64,000 bases of DNA from Bacteroides sp. An322 (lineage in GTDB: Bacteria > Bacteroidota > Bacteroidia > Bacteroidales > Bacteroidaceae): contig NZ_NFIN01000009.1 in the NCBI RefSeq assembly GCF_002161765.1, positions 49,016-113,015 of the forward strand, written 5' to 3'. The notes beneath the pieces are model-generated. The model was not told the DNA's origin. It made no database searches and saw only the letters and a program-made list of their open reading frames with translations. Positions 10,359 to 19,418 of the stretch are shown piece after piece (positions within the stretch are counted from its first letter, which is position 1; each line of letters begins with the position of its first letter). Made by a program: the position numbers and the translations under genes.

Positions 10359-11162
10359 ATGAAAAAGTTTAAATTTGGCGTGCTCGCCATGGCACTGGTT
10401 TCGATGTTAGGGTTTACATCTTGTTTGGATAGTGGTGATCCGGGTCCTCAACAAGTTGGTGGATATATGGAAGTAAGCAGCAGTTTTTATGGGACTACAT
10501 TTTTATCTGATTATGGCGTTACTTTCGTGCCTACTCAAATGTTGACATCTTCACCGACTTCTTCTGTGGCATACATTTACGGTACGCTTCCAGAGGATGA
10601 AGTGGTAACGGCTGAAACAAAATCGGTCAATATAAATTTGGCACAAGACCCTATTTATTTGCGTGAAATGTCACCGGTGCTTACTTCTGTGCCTGAGAAA
10701 AGTCAGACGGTTGGTTTGTATGAGATGAGAGGTTGTGCTATATGGGGAGAATATAAGTACTTTATTTACTCTTTTGCTTATTTATTAAAGAAAGGAACCA
10801 CTACTGAGACTGTGAATACGGCACGTGATGAATTCCGTATCAATGTTTATTATGATAGTAATGAAACTGGCGTTGCAAAAGGGACGTTGAAATTGCATAT
10901 TCGTTGTGAAGCCAAAGGCATAGATACAAGTAAAGAAAATTGGGGACAAGAATATACCGCAGGTTATCTTGAAGATGTTTTCGTGAGAATGGACCCAATC
11001 ATATCGCAATATAAAGCAAATAATAATGGGGAGTATCCCAAACGTATTGAAGTGGAATATGAGAAATCTTCTTTGGTTTATGCGACTTCCGATCCTAATG
11101 CAAAGTTGTCTCAAACTATAAGTATAGAAAATAGTTATTTACCTAATATGTCAAAAGAATAA
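10359..11162 (+). CDS. NigD-like lipoprotein
   Basis: The signal ends in GFTSC followed by LDSGD, the typical start of NigD-like outer-membrane or periplasmic lipoproteins of Bacteroides. The remainder (267 residues from the ATG at 10359) is a beta-rich OB-fold-like region and a C-terminal domain ending in alternating polar and aromatic residues (KRIEVEYEKSS). The function of NigD proteins is not settled. An upstream in-frame extension to 10281 is rejected because the signal peptide must be N-terminal. The leader contains CATCTTTGCATTTT, also present before the degraded copy downstream, and a terminator follows at 11193. Confidence 0.85.
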   Translation: MKKFKFGVLAMALVSMLGFTSCLDSGDPGPQQVGGYMEVSSSFYGTTFLSDYGVTFVPTQMLTSSPTSSVAYIYGTLPEDEVVTAETKSVNINLAQDPIYLREMSPVLTSVPEKSQTVGLYEMRGCAIWGEYKYFIYSFAYLLKKGTTTETVNTARDEFRINVYYDSNETGVAKGTLKLHIRCEAKGIDTSKENWGQEYTAGYLEDVFVRMDPIISQYKANNNGEYPKRIEVEYEKSSLVYATSDPNAKLSQTISIENSYLPNMSKE

Positions 11163-11192
11163 TTGGTGTTAGTCCAATCGTTAGTATATATG

Positions 11193-11220
11193 AGCCGGGC
11201 AAAAATGTCCGGCTTTATTT
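11193..11220 (+). terminator. Terminator after the NigD-like gene
   Basis: An 8-base-pair stem (11193-11200 with 11207-11214, AGCCGGGC and GTCCGGCT) is followed by TTATTTT. It lies 30 bases after the stop. Confidence 0.85.
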
Positions 11221-11288
11221 TGATATATAGTGTCTTTTTCTCATCTTTGCATTTTGATATAAAAACGATATAATAATTAGAGAACGAT

Positions 11289-11607
11289 ATGAAAAAAATG
11301 AAATGGAATGTGCTTATGCTGGCACTGGCTACAATGCTTGGCTTTACTTCTTGTTTGGACGGCGAGGATAATAGCAATATCTTGTCGTATAATGAAATTG
11401 TGAAAGTGGATAATGCATTTTAACATTAATGATGCGTTGAACCGTTATGGGGAAATATATAGCAAACGTCCGGATAAGATTACGGTTTCGTATGAGCAGA
11501 ATGCGCGTGACAATAGTTATGCGGAAGATTCGGTTTCCGTCCGTACGGTAGAGCTTAATTATGAGTCAATTATGGAGGCTCATGACCAGATTTCAGGAAA
11601 TAAGTGA
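11289..11607 (+). pseudogene. Degraded second NigD-like gene
   Basis: An ATG at 11289 opens a lipoprotein signal nearly identical in style to the gene before (MLGFTSCLDGED) but stops after 44 codons at 11423. A second open frame, shifted, overlaps from 11413 and runs to 11607 with NigD-like C-terminal texture (RPDKITVSYEQNARDNS). Together they cover about 105 residues against 267 in the intact neighbour, so the copy has a frameshift and probably an internal deletion of the middle. Promoter-like and terminator-like sequences around it (CATCTTTGCATTTT, and a hairpin with CCGGC near 11640) mirror those of the intact gene, which shows a tandem duplication. It could also be two real small proteins. 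Confidence 0.55.
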
Positions 11608-11619
11608 AATAAAAAATAG

Positions 11620-11650
11620 AGCCGAGTGTTTTATGCCCGGCTTTATTTTT
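11620..11650 (+). terminator. Imperfect terminator after the degraded NigD-like gene
   Basis: AGCCG (11620-11624) pairs with CGGCT (11638-11642) with mismatches inside, followed by TTATTTTT. It resembles the terminator at 11193, as expected from duplication. Confidence 0.65.
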
Positions 11651-11651
11651 G

Positions 11652-11659
11652 TATATTTG
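11652..11659 (+). promoter_or_regulatory. -7 element upstream of the Yip1-like gene
   Basis: TATATTTG matches TAnnTTTG exactly and lies right after the terminator T run. A weak TTTATG replaces the -33 element. Transcription would start near 11666, about 27 bases before the TTG start codon. Confidence 0.55.
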
Positions 11660-11692
11660 CAATTTGAGTATAATGCAAAAAACGTGTGAATT

Positions 11693-12262
11693 TTGAATTA
11701 TAAAGGATTGTTTCATCAGATATGGGCATTGTTGTCTGTTCCGGGCAAAGCGTGGGATGAGATACGGGAACATGGAGGAGGGCACGATATCCAGACCGGG
11801 TTTGTGTATCCGTTGATAGGGCTTTGTGGCTTGTCTGAATTTGCGGGCACCTTTATCGGGAGAGATTTTTCTTCGTTGATGTTTCAAGTGGCATTGACGC
11901 GGTGTTGTGCCGTGGCGGTTGCCTTATTCGGCGGTTTTTTCCTTTCGGCGTATGTGCTTGACAAAATTTGTGCCAAGTGGTTGAAATGGGGGAGTATGCA
12001 CAACCGTATGCTGGTGTTTGTAGGCTATTCGATGGTGGTTACTTTTGTGCTGAATATAGTCAGCGGCTTGTTTTCGATAGCCCTGCTTCATTGGATATTG
12101 CAAGTGTACACGGTCTTTGTCGTATTCGAAGGGGTACGCCGGTGGTTAGGAGTTCCCGAACGTCTGCAGATGTCTTTCACTTTTGTGGCTACGTTGGTCA
12201 TTTTGATTTGCCCGTGGCTGATAGAATACGTGTTTAATCAATTATCTGTAATATTGAATTGA
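11693..12262 (+). CDS. Yip1-like membrane protein
   Basis: The protein has a short cytosolic start ([23 protein letters not shown]) and about five hydrophobic segments, the plan of bacterial Yip1-family membrane proteins, whose role is unknown. The start appears to be TTG at 11693: the codon two upstream is a stop, and no ATG lies near. The match of NYKxLF with the usual beginning supports it. The stop overlaps the region just before smpB (ATG two bases after the stop), so the two are probably translated from one mRNA. Confidence 0.75.
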   Translation: MNYKGLFHQIWALLSVPGKAWDEIREHGGGHDIQTGFVYPLIGLCGLSEFAGTFIGRDFSSLMFQVALTRCCAVAVALFGGFFLSAYVLDKICAKWLKWGSMHNRMLVFVGYSMVVTFVLNIVSGLFSIALLHWILQVYTVFVVFEGVRRWLGVPERLQMSFTFVATLVILICPWLIEYVFNQLSVILN

Positions 12263-12264
12263 AG

Positions 12265-12723
12265 ATGAAAACAAATGCAAGCAATATAAATATCAAGAAC
12301 AAACGAGCCTCGTTCGATTACGAGTTTATCGACACCTATACGGCGGGCATTGTGCTGACGGGAACCGAAATCAAGTCTATCCGTCAGGGCAAGGCAAGCC
12401 TGGTAGATACGTTCTGTTTCTTTTCGCGCGGCGAGCTATGGGTGAAGAACATGCACATCGCCGAATACTTTTATGGCTCGTATAATAATCATGCCGCAAG
12501 GCGTGACCGCAAGCTCTTGCTTACCAAGAAAGAGCTTCGCAAGCTGGAGCGCACTTCAGCCGAACCGGGCTTCACCATTGTGCCTACCCGTATGTATATC
12601 AACGAGAAAGGGCTGGCAAAGGTGGTTATTGCCTTGGCAAAAGGAAAGAAGCAATACGATAAGCGCCAGAGCCTGAAGGAAAAGGAAGACAAGCGGATGA
12701 TGGACCGTATGTTCAAACGATGA
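12265..12723 (+). CDS. smpB: SsrA-binding protein SmpB
   Basis: SmpB brings tmRNA to stalled ribosomes for trans-translation. The sequence is full length (152 residues) with the family core [20 protein letters not shown], the stretch [25 protein letters not shown] (broken into pieces in the motif) and the basic tail [12 protein letters not shown] that folds on the ribosome. The ATG at 12265 is chosen; a TTG two codons earlier is in frame but overlaps the stop of the membrane protein. A family A repeat follows and separates it from metH. Confidence 0.95.
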   Translation: MKTNASNINIKNKRASFDYEFIDTYTAGIVLTGTEIKSIRQGKASLVDTFCFFSRGELWVKNMHIAEYFYGSYNNHAARRDRKLLLTKKELRKLERTSAEPGFTIVPTRMYINEKGLAKVVIALAKGKKQYDKRQSLKEKEDKRMMDRMFKR

Positions 12724-12735
12724 GTGTTTTTATTG

Positions 12736-12875
12736 AACGCAGAGGCGCAAAATCGCAGAGAAGATAATTGAAAGAGAGAAGGCAAAACTCACGGAGTAGT
12801 GTGAAGCCTAATTCAGTCTCTATGCTTTTACTTTTTTCTAAATAAAAACCTTTGCGCTTTTGCGTCTCTGCGTTT
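12736..12875. repeat. Family A inverted repeat, copy A3
   Basis: The arms start GAACGCAGAGGCGCAAAATC at left and end TTTTGCGTCTCTGCGTTTG at right. The 100-base spacer contains AGAGAGAAGGCAAAACTCAC and TTTTTTCTAAAT, so an inner inverted repeat may be nested. It fills the junction between smpB and metH, and ends 21 bases before the metH ATG. Confidence 0.8.
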
Positions 12876-12896
12876 GATATAAAAATAAGAAGAGCA

Positions 12897-15647
12897 ATGA
12901 AAACAATACAAGAGCAGATAAACGAACGCATCTTGGTGCTGGACGGTGCCATGGGTACCATGATTCAGCAATATGGTCTGACGGAAGACGATTTCCGTGG
13001 AGACCGTTTCCATGATGTGCCTGGCATGTTGAAAGGATGCAACGATGTGCTTTGCCTGACCCGTCCGGATGTGATAGAAGATATACACCGGAAGTATTTG
13101 GATGCCGGTGCGGATATTATCGAGACTAATACGTTTAATGCCACCCGTGTTTCGATGGCGGATTATCACCTGCAAGCTTATTGTGCGGAAATCAACCGGG
13201 AGGCGGCACGTTTGGCACGGCGTTTGGCAGATGAATATACGGCAAGATGTCCGGAAAAGCCCCGCTGGGTAGCAGGCTCGGTAGGTCCTACCAACAAGAC
13301 TTGCTCGATGAGTCCCGATGTGAACAATCCTGCTTATCGTGCCTTGACTTTCGATGAGCTTGCCGAGGCATATATGGAACAAATGACCGCTTTATTAGAA
13401 GAAGGTGTAGACACGATTCTGATAGAAACCATTTTCGATACCTTGAATGCCAAAGCGGCTATCTATGCCGCTAATCGAGCTATGGAGCAATGCGGGCGCA
13501 AAGTGCCCTTGATGCTTTCGGTCACGGTTTCAGATACGGGCGGACGTACCTTATCGGGGCAGACACTCGATGCGTTCTTGGCTTCGGTGCAACATGCCGA
13601 TATTTTCTCGATAGGATTGAATTGCTCGTTCGGTGCCAAGCAACTGAAGCCGTTCTTGGAACAACTTGCCCGGCGTGCACCTTATTATATTAGTGCTTAT
13701 CCTAACGCCGGACTTCCCAATACGTTGGGTCAATACGACCAGACTCCCGAAGAAATGGAAGCCGAAGTGAAGGAATACATCGACGAGGGTTTGGTGAATA
13801 TCATCGGAGGATGTTGCGGAACGACCGAGGCTTATATCGCCCGCTTCGCTTCGTTGGTGGAAGGAAGAAAGCCTCACCAAAGAGTAGCCGAGCCGAAGTA
13901 TTTATGGCTTTCGGGATTGGAATTATTAGAAGTTACGCCCGAAATCAATTTTGTCAATGTAGGCGAGCGGTGTAATGTGGCTGGTTCGCGCAAGTTTCTT
14001 CGGTTGATAAATGAAAAGAAATACGAAGAAGCCTTGTCTATCGCCCGCAAGCAGGTGGAAGACGGTGCGTTGGTGATTGACATTAATATGGACGACGGTC
14101 TATTGGATGCCGCTCAAGAAATGACTACTTTCCTCAATCTGATAGCATCGGAACCCGATATCGCACGCGTACCTATTATGATAGATTCCTCGAAATGGGA
14201 GGTGATTGTGGCAGGGCTGAAATGCGTGCAGGGTAAAGGCATTGTCAATTCCATTTCGTTGAAAGAAGGCGAAGCGGTCTTTATCGAACACGCCCGTATC
14301 ATCAAGCAATACGGGGCGGCGGTTATTGTAATGGCTTTCGATGAGAAAGGGCAGGCAGATACTTACGAACGAAAGATTGAAGTGTGTAGCCGTGCATATC
14401 GTATTTTAACGGAACAAGTGGGCTTCCGTCCGCAAGACATTATCTTCGACCCCAATGTATTGGCGGTAGCTACGGGCATGGAAGAACATAACAATTATGC
14501 CGTCGACTTTATCCGCGCTACGGGTTGGATTCGGAAGAACTTGCCCGGAGCGCATATTAGCGGAGGGGTGAGCAACTTGTCTTTCGCTTTCCGTGGAAAT
14601 AATTACATCCGTGAGGCGATGCACGCCGTATTCCTTTATCATGCGATTGCGCAAGGTATGGATATGGGCATTGTCAATCCGGCATCCTCGGTGCTTTATA
14701 CCGATATTCCGGCAGATGTGTTGGAACGTATTGAAGACGTAGTATTAAACCGCCGTTCCGATGCAGCCGAACGGTTGATAGAAATGGCGGAGAAGCTGAA
14801 GGCGGAGAAAGAAAACGCAGGGAATGCGCAAGCGGCAGATGCTCATTTAGCATGGAGAAAAGCGTCGGATGTAGATGCTCGCTTGCAATATGCGTTGGTG
14901 AAAGGCATTGGCGATTATTTGGAAGAAGATTTGCAAGAGGCTTTAAAGAGTTATCCCGATGCGGTAAGCATCATTGAAGGTCCGTTGATGGGAGGCATGA
15001 ACCGGGTCGGGGAATTGTTCGGTTCGGGCAAGATGTTTTTGCCTCAAGTGGTAAAGACGGCACGCACGATGAAGAAAGCGGTATCTATCTTGCAGCCTTT
15101 CATTGAAGCCCAAAAGAAAGAAGGAGCAAAGAAAGCCGGAAAGGTGTTGGTGGCTACGGTAAAAGGAGATGTGCATGATATCGGGAAGAACATTGTGTCG
15201 GTCGTAATGGCATGCAATAATTACGAAATCATCGACTTGGGTGTAATGGTACCTGCCGAAACGATTGTAGAAACGGCGATGCGTGAAAAAGTAGACATCA
15301 TCGGATTAAGTGGATTGATTACTCCTTCGTTAGAGGAAATGGTACACGTGGTATGTGAATTAAATCGTGCCGGTCTGCATATTCCGGTAATGATTGGGGG
15401 TGCCACAACTTCCAAACTTCATACGGCATTGAAGATAGCTCCGGTCTATCAGGGACCGGTGGTTTATCTGAAAGATGCTTCGCAGAATGCGCCGGTTGCT
15501 GCCCGTTTGCTAAATCCTGCCACACACGATGCATTTGTAAAAGAATTAGCAGACGAATACGAAGCATTGCGTGAGGGTAATAAGGAAAAGCAAGTAAAGC
15601 CGGTATCGTTGGAAGAAGCCCGAAAGAATAAGTTGAACCTCTTTTAA
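12897..15647 (+). CDS. metH: Cobalamin-dependent methionine synthase lacking the reactivation domain
   Basis: MetH transfers a methyl group from methyltetrahydrofolate to homocysteine through cobalamin. Three modules are present in order: the homocysteine domain (zinc cysteines in GLNCSFG and GGCCGTTE), the pterin-binding domain ([17 protein letters not shown]), and the cobalamin cap and binding domain with [10 protein letters not shown], whose histidine binds cobalt. The protein then stops at RKNKLNLF, exactly in the linker before the AdoMet-dependent reactivation domain. It has 916 residues against about 1230 in E. coli. No later fragment of that domain is found in the window. It may be encoded separately or reactivated another way. 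The start is the ATG at 12897; upstream frame lies in the repeat. Confidence 0.92.
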   Translation: MKTIQEQINERILVLDGAMGTMIQQYGLTEDDFRGDRFHDVPGMLKGCNDVLCLTRPDVIEDIHRKYLDAGADIIETNTFNATRVSMADYHLQAYCAEINREAARLARRLADEYTARCPEKPRWVAGSVGPTNKTCSMSPDVNNPAYRALTFDELAEAYMEQMTALLEEGVDTILIETIFDTLNAKAAIYAANRAMEQCGRKVPLMLSVTVSDTGGRTLSGQTLDAFLASVQHADIFSIGLNCSFGAKQLKPFLEQLARRAPYYISAYPNAGLPNTLGQYDQTPEEMEAEVKEYIDEGLVNIIGGCCGTTEAYIARFASLVEGRKPHQRVAEPKYLWLSGLELLEVTPEINFVNVGERCNVAGSRKFLRLINEKKYEEALSIARKQVEDGALVIDINMDDGLLDAAQEMTTFLNLIASEPDIARVPIMIDSSKWEVIVAGLKCVQGKGIVNSISLKEGEAVFIEHARIIKQYGAAVIVMAFDEKGQADTYERKIEVCSRAYRILTEQVGFRPQDIIFDPNVLAVATGMEEHNNYAVDFIRATGWIRKNLPGAHISGGVSNLSFAFRGNNYIREAMHAVFLYHAIAQGMDMGIVNPASSVLYTDIPADVLERIEDVVLNRRSDAAERLIEMAEKLKAEKENAGNAQAADAHLAWRKASDVDARLQYALVKGIGDYLEEDLQEALKSYPDAVSIIEGPLMGGMNRVGELFGSGKMFLPQVVKTARTMKKAVSILQPFIEAQKKEGAKKAGKVLVATVKGDVHDIGKNIVSVVMACNNYEIIDLGVMVPAETIVETAMREKVDIIGLSGLITPSLEEMVHVVCELNRAGLHIPVMIGGATTSKLHTALKIAPVYQGPVVYLKDASQNAPVAARLLNPATHDAFVKELADEYEALREGNKEKQVKPVSLEEARKNKLNLF

Positions 15648-15662
15648 AAGGGGATTTTGATA

Positions 15663-15797
15663 CAAACGCAGAGACGCAAAAACGCAAAGTTATATATTAG
15701 AGAGACAAGCAAAGGACACAAAGAAAACATACAATTCTCTGTGTCCTTTAGCCTTCTCTAAAAATCAATCTCTGCGTTTTTAGCGTCTCTGCGTTTG
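15663..15797. repeat. Family A inverted repeat, copy A4
   Basis: The left arm reads AAACGCAGAGACGCAAAAAC and the right arm AGCGTCTCTGCGTTTGTTTT. A nested inverted repeat is visible inside: TATTAGAGAGACAAGCAAAG at left and CCTTTAGCCTTCTCTAAAAA at right. It lies between the convergent ends of metH and murU. Confidence 0.85.
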
Positions 15798-15799
15798 TT

Positions 15800-16534
15800 T
15801 TAAGTAAAGAGTTGCTCCGCTTGCACTAATGTTTCGGGTTTGCCGATATCTATCAATTGGAGATGTTGGGCGATGTATCCGCCAATATGTGCTTCTTTGC
15901 AGGTCTGAAGATAGAAATCGGTAATGGAAAATTTACCGGTCCAATGTTCATCCATATAGCGGAAGAGGGAAGGGGAGATAACATGAATGCCGCTGAAGGC
16001 ATACGCTTCGTGTTGCTCCGGGCGATAGACAAATCCTTCCGGTTTGGTTTGCCGAGTCTGTTTGTTTATCCAACCGCAGAGACGGGCACTCTCTTTATCA
16101 AATAACAGGTAGCGCGAGGTTTCCCGTTGGCTGACCAATAAAGTGGCATCGTTTGTACTGTATAGATGTGATTCGTATAAGGCTTTCAAATCGATATCCG
16201 ATAAGATATCGACATTATGCACCAAGAACGGTTCATTGCCGCTGAAGAACGGAGCGGCTTTCTTGATTCCTCCGCCCGTATCTAACAATTCATCACGTTC
16301 ATCACTGATATGAATGGTGATGCCGAAGTTTTGGTTGGTTTGCAAGAAGTTGATAATTTGTTCACCAAAGTGATGGATATTGATAACAATTTCGGAAAAC
16401 CCTGCTTGCTTCAGTTTAAGAATAACGTGTTGCAGCATGGGCATTCCTCCTACGGGTACCAATGCTTTCGGTATCCGGTCGGTTAAAGGCTTTAGCCGGG
16501 TTCCTAATCCGGCGGCAAATATCATGGCTTTCAT
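15800..16534 (-). CDS. murU: MurU-like nucleotidyltransferase
   Basis: The start FAAGLGTRLKPLTDRIPKAL is the signature of sugar-1-phosphate nucleotidyltransferases. The 244-residue length lacks a C-terminal beta-helix, as in MurU, which makes UDP-MurNAc from MurNAc-1-phosphate. The gene follows an AmgK-like kinase on the same strand, which would supply the sugar-1-phosphate, so the pair looks like the AmgK-MurU recycling shortcut for cell-wall sugars. Between them lies a half copy of family C (16545-16567). The kinase gene is upstream in transcription. Assignment of the sugar is inference from the pairing. Confidence 0.8.
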   Translation of the reverse strand: MKAMIFAAGLGTRLKPLTDRIPKALVPVGGMPMLQHVILKLKQAGFSEIVINIHHFGEQIINFLQTNQNFGITIHISDERDELLDTGGGIKKAAPFFSGNEPFLVHNVDILSDIDLKALYESHLYSTNDATLLVSQRETSRYLLFDKESARLCGWINKQTRQTKPEGFVYRPEQHEAYAFSGIHVISPSLFRYMDEHWTGKFSITDFYLQTCKEAHIGGYIAQHLQLIDIGKPETLVQAEQLFT

Positions 16535-16544
16535 ATTTGTTTTT

Positions 16545-16567
16545 TCACCACAGATTACACAGATTAA
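16545..16567. repeat. Family C half copy, C1
   Basis: TTCACCACAGATTACACAGA is one arm of the family found complete at 19276 and 27285. It sits between the AmgK-RapZ fusion and murU. Confidence 0.7.
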
Positions 16568-16592
16568 AAGATTATTCCCAGTATTTTTGCTA

Positions 16593-18011
16593 TTAAAATT
16601 TATAAGCGATATTTTGTTCCCGGTGAATTACTTCTACGTTCACTCCGAATTTCTCATGGATGTGCCGGGCGGTATGTTCGGCAGCATAGACCGAACGGTG
16701 TTGTCCGCCGGTACATCCGAAGCAGATGCTGAGATGAGTAAATCCTCGTTCCAAAAAACGTTGCACATGGGCATCTGCTAAGGCATAAACGTGTTCAAGG
16801 AAGGAAAGGATTTCTCCGTCTTCTTCTAAGAAGCGGATAACGGGCTCATCGCGTCCGGTCAGTGGTTTATATGCATCATATCTGCCCGGATTATGAATGG
16901 CACGGCAGTCGAATACGTATCCGCCTCCGTTGCCAGACGGGTCTTCGGGAATCCCTTTCTTATAAGAGAAACTGATGACCCGAACCGTAAGTTTACGTTT
17001 ATTTTGTTCGAGGACATAAACGGGAAGCCCGGTCAATTGTTTCAATACTTTACATAGGTAAGGATATTCCGGGAATTTGTGTTCCAGCAATTGGCTTAAA
17101 TTTTCAATCGCATACGGAATGCTTTGCAGGAAATGCGGCTTTTGCTCAAAGTACCCCCTGAATCCGTATGCACCCAATACTTGCAGGGTACGGAAGAGGA
17201 CGAAATGCCTTAATTGTTCCCTGAAGTGGGATTCGGATATGGGATAATATGCTTGAAGCGCTTCTAAGTATTCGTGTATCAGTTCTTCCCGCAAGTCTTG
17301 CGGGAATCGGGCTTTGGCTTGCCAGAGGAAAGAAGCCACATCATAATAAATCGGTCCTTTCCGTCCTCCTTGGAAGTCGATAAAGTAAGGTTGTCCGTCC
17401 CGTATCATTACGTTTCGGCTTTGGAAGTCGCGGTACATGAAAGTGGAAAATGTATCGGCAAGCAATACATCCGTCATATTTTCAAAATCGTTTTCCAGCA
17501 GATTCTCTTGAAATTCGATTCCAGTCGCTTTTAGGAAACAATACTTGAAGTAATTCAAGTCCCATAGGACGCTGCGCTGGTTGAACTCGGCTTGTGGGTA
17601 GCATACGGAGAAATCCATGTCTTTTGCCCCTTCGATTTGCAAAGAGGGGAGCAGGCGGATGGTTTGTTTCAATAAGCTTTTCTCTGCTTCATTGAATATG
17701 CCTGTAGTCCGTCCTTGTTCAATGGCTTGAAATAATGAAATGTCTCCCAAATCTTCTTGCAAGTAAGCCATTCCGTCATCGCTTTGAGCGTATATTTGCG
17801 GTACGGGCAATCCTTTCTCGGTGAAATGTTTTGCCATATAAAGGAAGGCACGGTTTTCCGCCTCCGATGTGCCATATACGCCGATTAGTTGAGGATTGCC
17901 TTTCAACCGATAGTATTTCCGGTTAGAACCTGCACCAGCCAGTGGCTCAATGCTTTCAGCGGTATGTCCGGTATAGTCTTGATAGAGTATTTGTAAGATT
18001 TCGGGCTGCAT
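16593..18011 (-). CDS. AmgK-like sugar kinase fused to a RapZ C-terminal domain
   Basis: Residues 1-320 are an aminoglycoside-phosphotransferase-type kinase (GAGSNRKYYRL, YRDFQSRNVM, FIDFQGGRKG, DVASFLW), the family of AmgK, which phosphorylates MurNAc and GlcNAc at C1. Residues about 340-472 match the C-terminal domain of RapZ, with its hallmark GCTGGQHRSVYAAE and the ending IHREQNIAYKF. In E. coli that domain senses glucosamine-6-phosphate. The fusion suggests a kinase tuned by an amino-sugar level, which is inference. The P-loop ATPase half of RapZ is absent. murU follows in the same direction. Confidence 0.85.
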   Translation of the reverse strand: MQPEILQILYQDYTGHTAESIEPLAGAGSNRKYYRLKGNPQLIGVYGTSEAENRAFLYMAKHFTEKGLPVPQIYAQSDDGMAYLQEDLGDISLFQAIEQGRTTGIFNEAEKSLLKQTIRLLPSLQIEGAKDMDFSVCYPQAEFNQRSVLWDLNYFKYCFLKATGIEFQENLLENDFENMTDVLLADTFSTFMYRDFQSRNVMIRDGQPYFIDFQGGRKGPIYYDVASFLWQAKARFPQDLREELIHEYLEALQAYYPISESHFREQLRHFVLFRTLQVLGAYGFRGYFEQKPHFLQSIPYAIENLSQLLEHKFPEYPYLCKVLKQLTGLPVYVLEQNKRKLTVRVISFSYKKGIPEDPSGNGGGYVFDCRAIHNPGRYDAYKPLTGRDEPVIRFLEEDGEILSFLEHVYALADAHVQRFLERGFTHLSICFGCTGGQHRSVYAAEHTARHIHEKFGVNVEVIHREQNIAYKF

Positions 18012-18052
18012 AATGTTGTATTAAAATGTTTATTCAGGGTATTATATCTCAA

Positions 18053-19252
18053 TTATCTCAACTTGTTCCGCTGGAAATGCGGGCCTGCTTTCAGGTGGAA
18101 ATAAATCATCGATACCACCGTGAGAGTGGCTCCAAACAGGTATGCGTCTCTGAATGAGGCGATTTCGGCGATATATCCGCCCAGCAACATGCCGATTCCG
18201 ATACCTACGTCCCACGAAGTGAGGTAAGTGCTGGTAGCCGTGGCGCGCTGGTTATTGGGGGCAAGGTTTACGAATAGCGTATTGTATGCCGGAAACATCG
18301 TGCCGAACCCGATGCCTAAGAGCAGGGCTATCAGGAAAAACAAGGATGTGGTAAAGGCATAGTTCCAGCCTATTAGCCAGCCGCATGCCGTCAGGGCAAA
18401 ATAGCAGAAGCACACCAAATAGAGTCCGGCATTGATGACTTGGGTGATTTTCCCTTTATCTACCAATCTTCCGCTGAATAAGCGGCTAATGGCCATACCT
18501 ACCGCCATGAGGGTGAAGAAAAAGCCGGTTTCAGCCGTGATGCCGATTTGTTTGGCATACATGGCTACATAATTGGTGGTCATGCCGTAGGGGATAGATA
18601 GCAAGAGCAAGCTGAGTCCGGCGGGCAATCCTTTGATGAGGATAAAGCGGTCGAGCGATATCGGTTCGCGTTTCACCGGCGGCTTGTAGGGAGTCTTTAC
18701 CATGCTGGCTGCAATGAAGCCTAAGACGCACGAGCCGAGTCCGTAAGAGAAAATCGCGATATAGGATGTGCCCGCGCTATGAAGGAACAAGCCGAACATG
18801 GGACCGATAGACATGGCAAGATTGTTCGCCAGCCCGTAATAGCCCAATCCTTCGCCCCTCCGTGCCGAGGGCATAATGTCGATGACTACCGTATTTCCGC
18901 CTACCGTGACCATTCCGAACGAGATGCCGTGGATGATGCGGTAGATGATGAACATGGTCAACGCTCCGGCAAACATGTATCCGGCAAAAATCATCGTGAA
19001 GATAAAGTAAGCGAAGAGGTAGAGGGGTTTGCGGGCGAAAGTGTCGAGCAGGTATCCGGAGAAGGGGCGGATGCAGAGTGAAGATACGGTATAGCAGGAT
19101 AAGACAATACCGATGGTGGTATTCGAAGCATGGAAGATTTCCGATAGATAGAAGGGAAGTACCGGAACTAAGAGCCAAAAGCCGAAGTAGAGCAGGAAGT
19201 TGGCTGCCAGAATGCAACAATAGCTCGGCGTAATCAGGCGTTGCTTTTCCAT
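18053..19252 (-). CDS. MFS transporter
   Basis: The 399-residue protein has about twelve hydrophobic segments and two MFS loops: GYLLDTFARKPLY between helices 2 and 3, and GRLVDKGKITQVI in the second half. The segment RIIHGISFGMVTVGGNTVVID resembles drug or sugar efflux members (DHA1-like). Substrate is not predictable. It is transcribed with the kinase gene 41 bases downstream, so export or uptake of cell-wall fragments is possible but unsupported. Family C repeat C2 lies upstream. Confidence 0.85.
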   Translation of the reverse strand: MEKQRLITPSYCCILAANFLLYFGFWLLVPVLPFYLSEIFHASNTTIGIVLSCYTVSSLCIRPFSGYLLDTFARKPLYLFAYFIFTMIFAGYMFAGALTMFIIYRIIHGISFGMVTVGGNTVVIDIMPSARRGEGLGYYGLANNLAMSIGPMFGLFLHSAGTSYIAIFSYGLGSCVLGFIAASMVKTPYKPPVKREPISLDRFILIKGLPAGLSLLLLSIPYGMTTNYVAMYAKQIGITAETGFFFTLMAVGMAISRLFSGRLVDKGKITQVINAGLYLVCFCYFALTACGWLIGWNYAFTTSLFFLIALLLGIGFGTMFPAYNTLFVNLAPNNQRATATSTYLTSWDVGIGIGMLLGGYIAEIASFRDAYLFGATLTVVSMIYFHLKAGPHFQRNKLR

Positions 19253-19275
19253 AAGCTGAAGATGTTAAGTCTGTT

Positions 19276-19411
19276 TTCACCACAGATTGCACAGATTTTA
19301 TTAATTAATAATTAAAAGTGAATCATGAATAGCGGTAAGCGTTTTCATTTGTCGTTATTAACTATTAATTGTTCATTATTAATTAGTTAAATCTGTGTAA
19401 TCTGTGGTGAA
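19276..19411. repeat. Family C inverted repeat, copy C2
   Basis: The outer arms read TTCACCACAGATTGCACAGA and TCTGTGTAATCTGTGGTGAA. Inside them lies a family D-like stretch with TTAATTAATAATTAAA at left and ATTAATTGTTCATTATTAAT at right. It fills the junction between pheS and the MFS gene. Confidence 0.85.
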
Positions 19412-19418
19412 TATCTTT

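Noticed and set aside
12736..12896. Cobalamin riboswitch upstream of metH
   Set aside because: The leader is filled by the family A repeat, and no B12-box-like sequence was seen.
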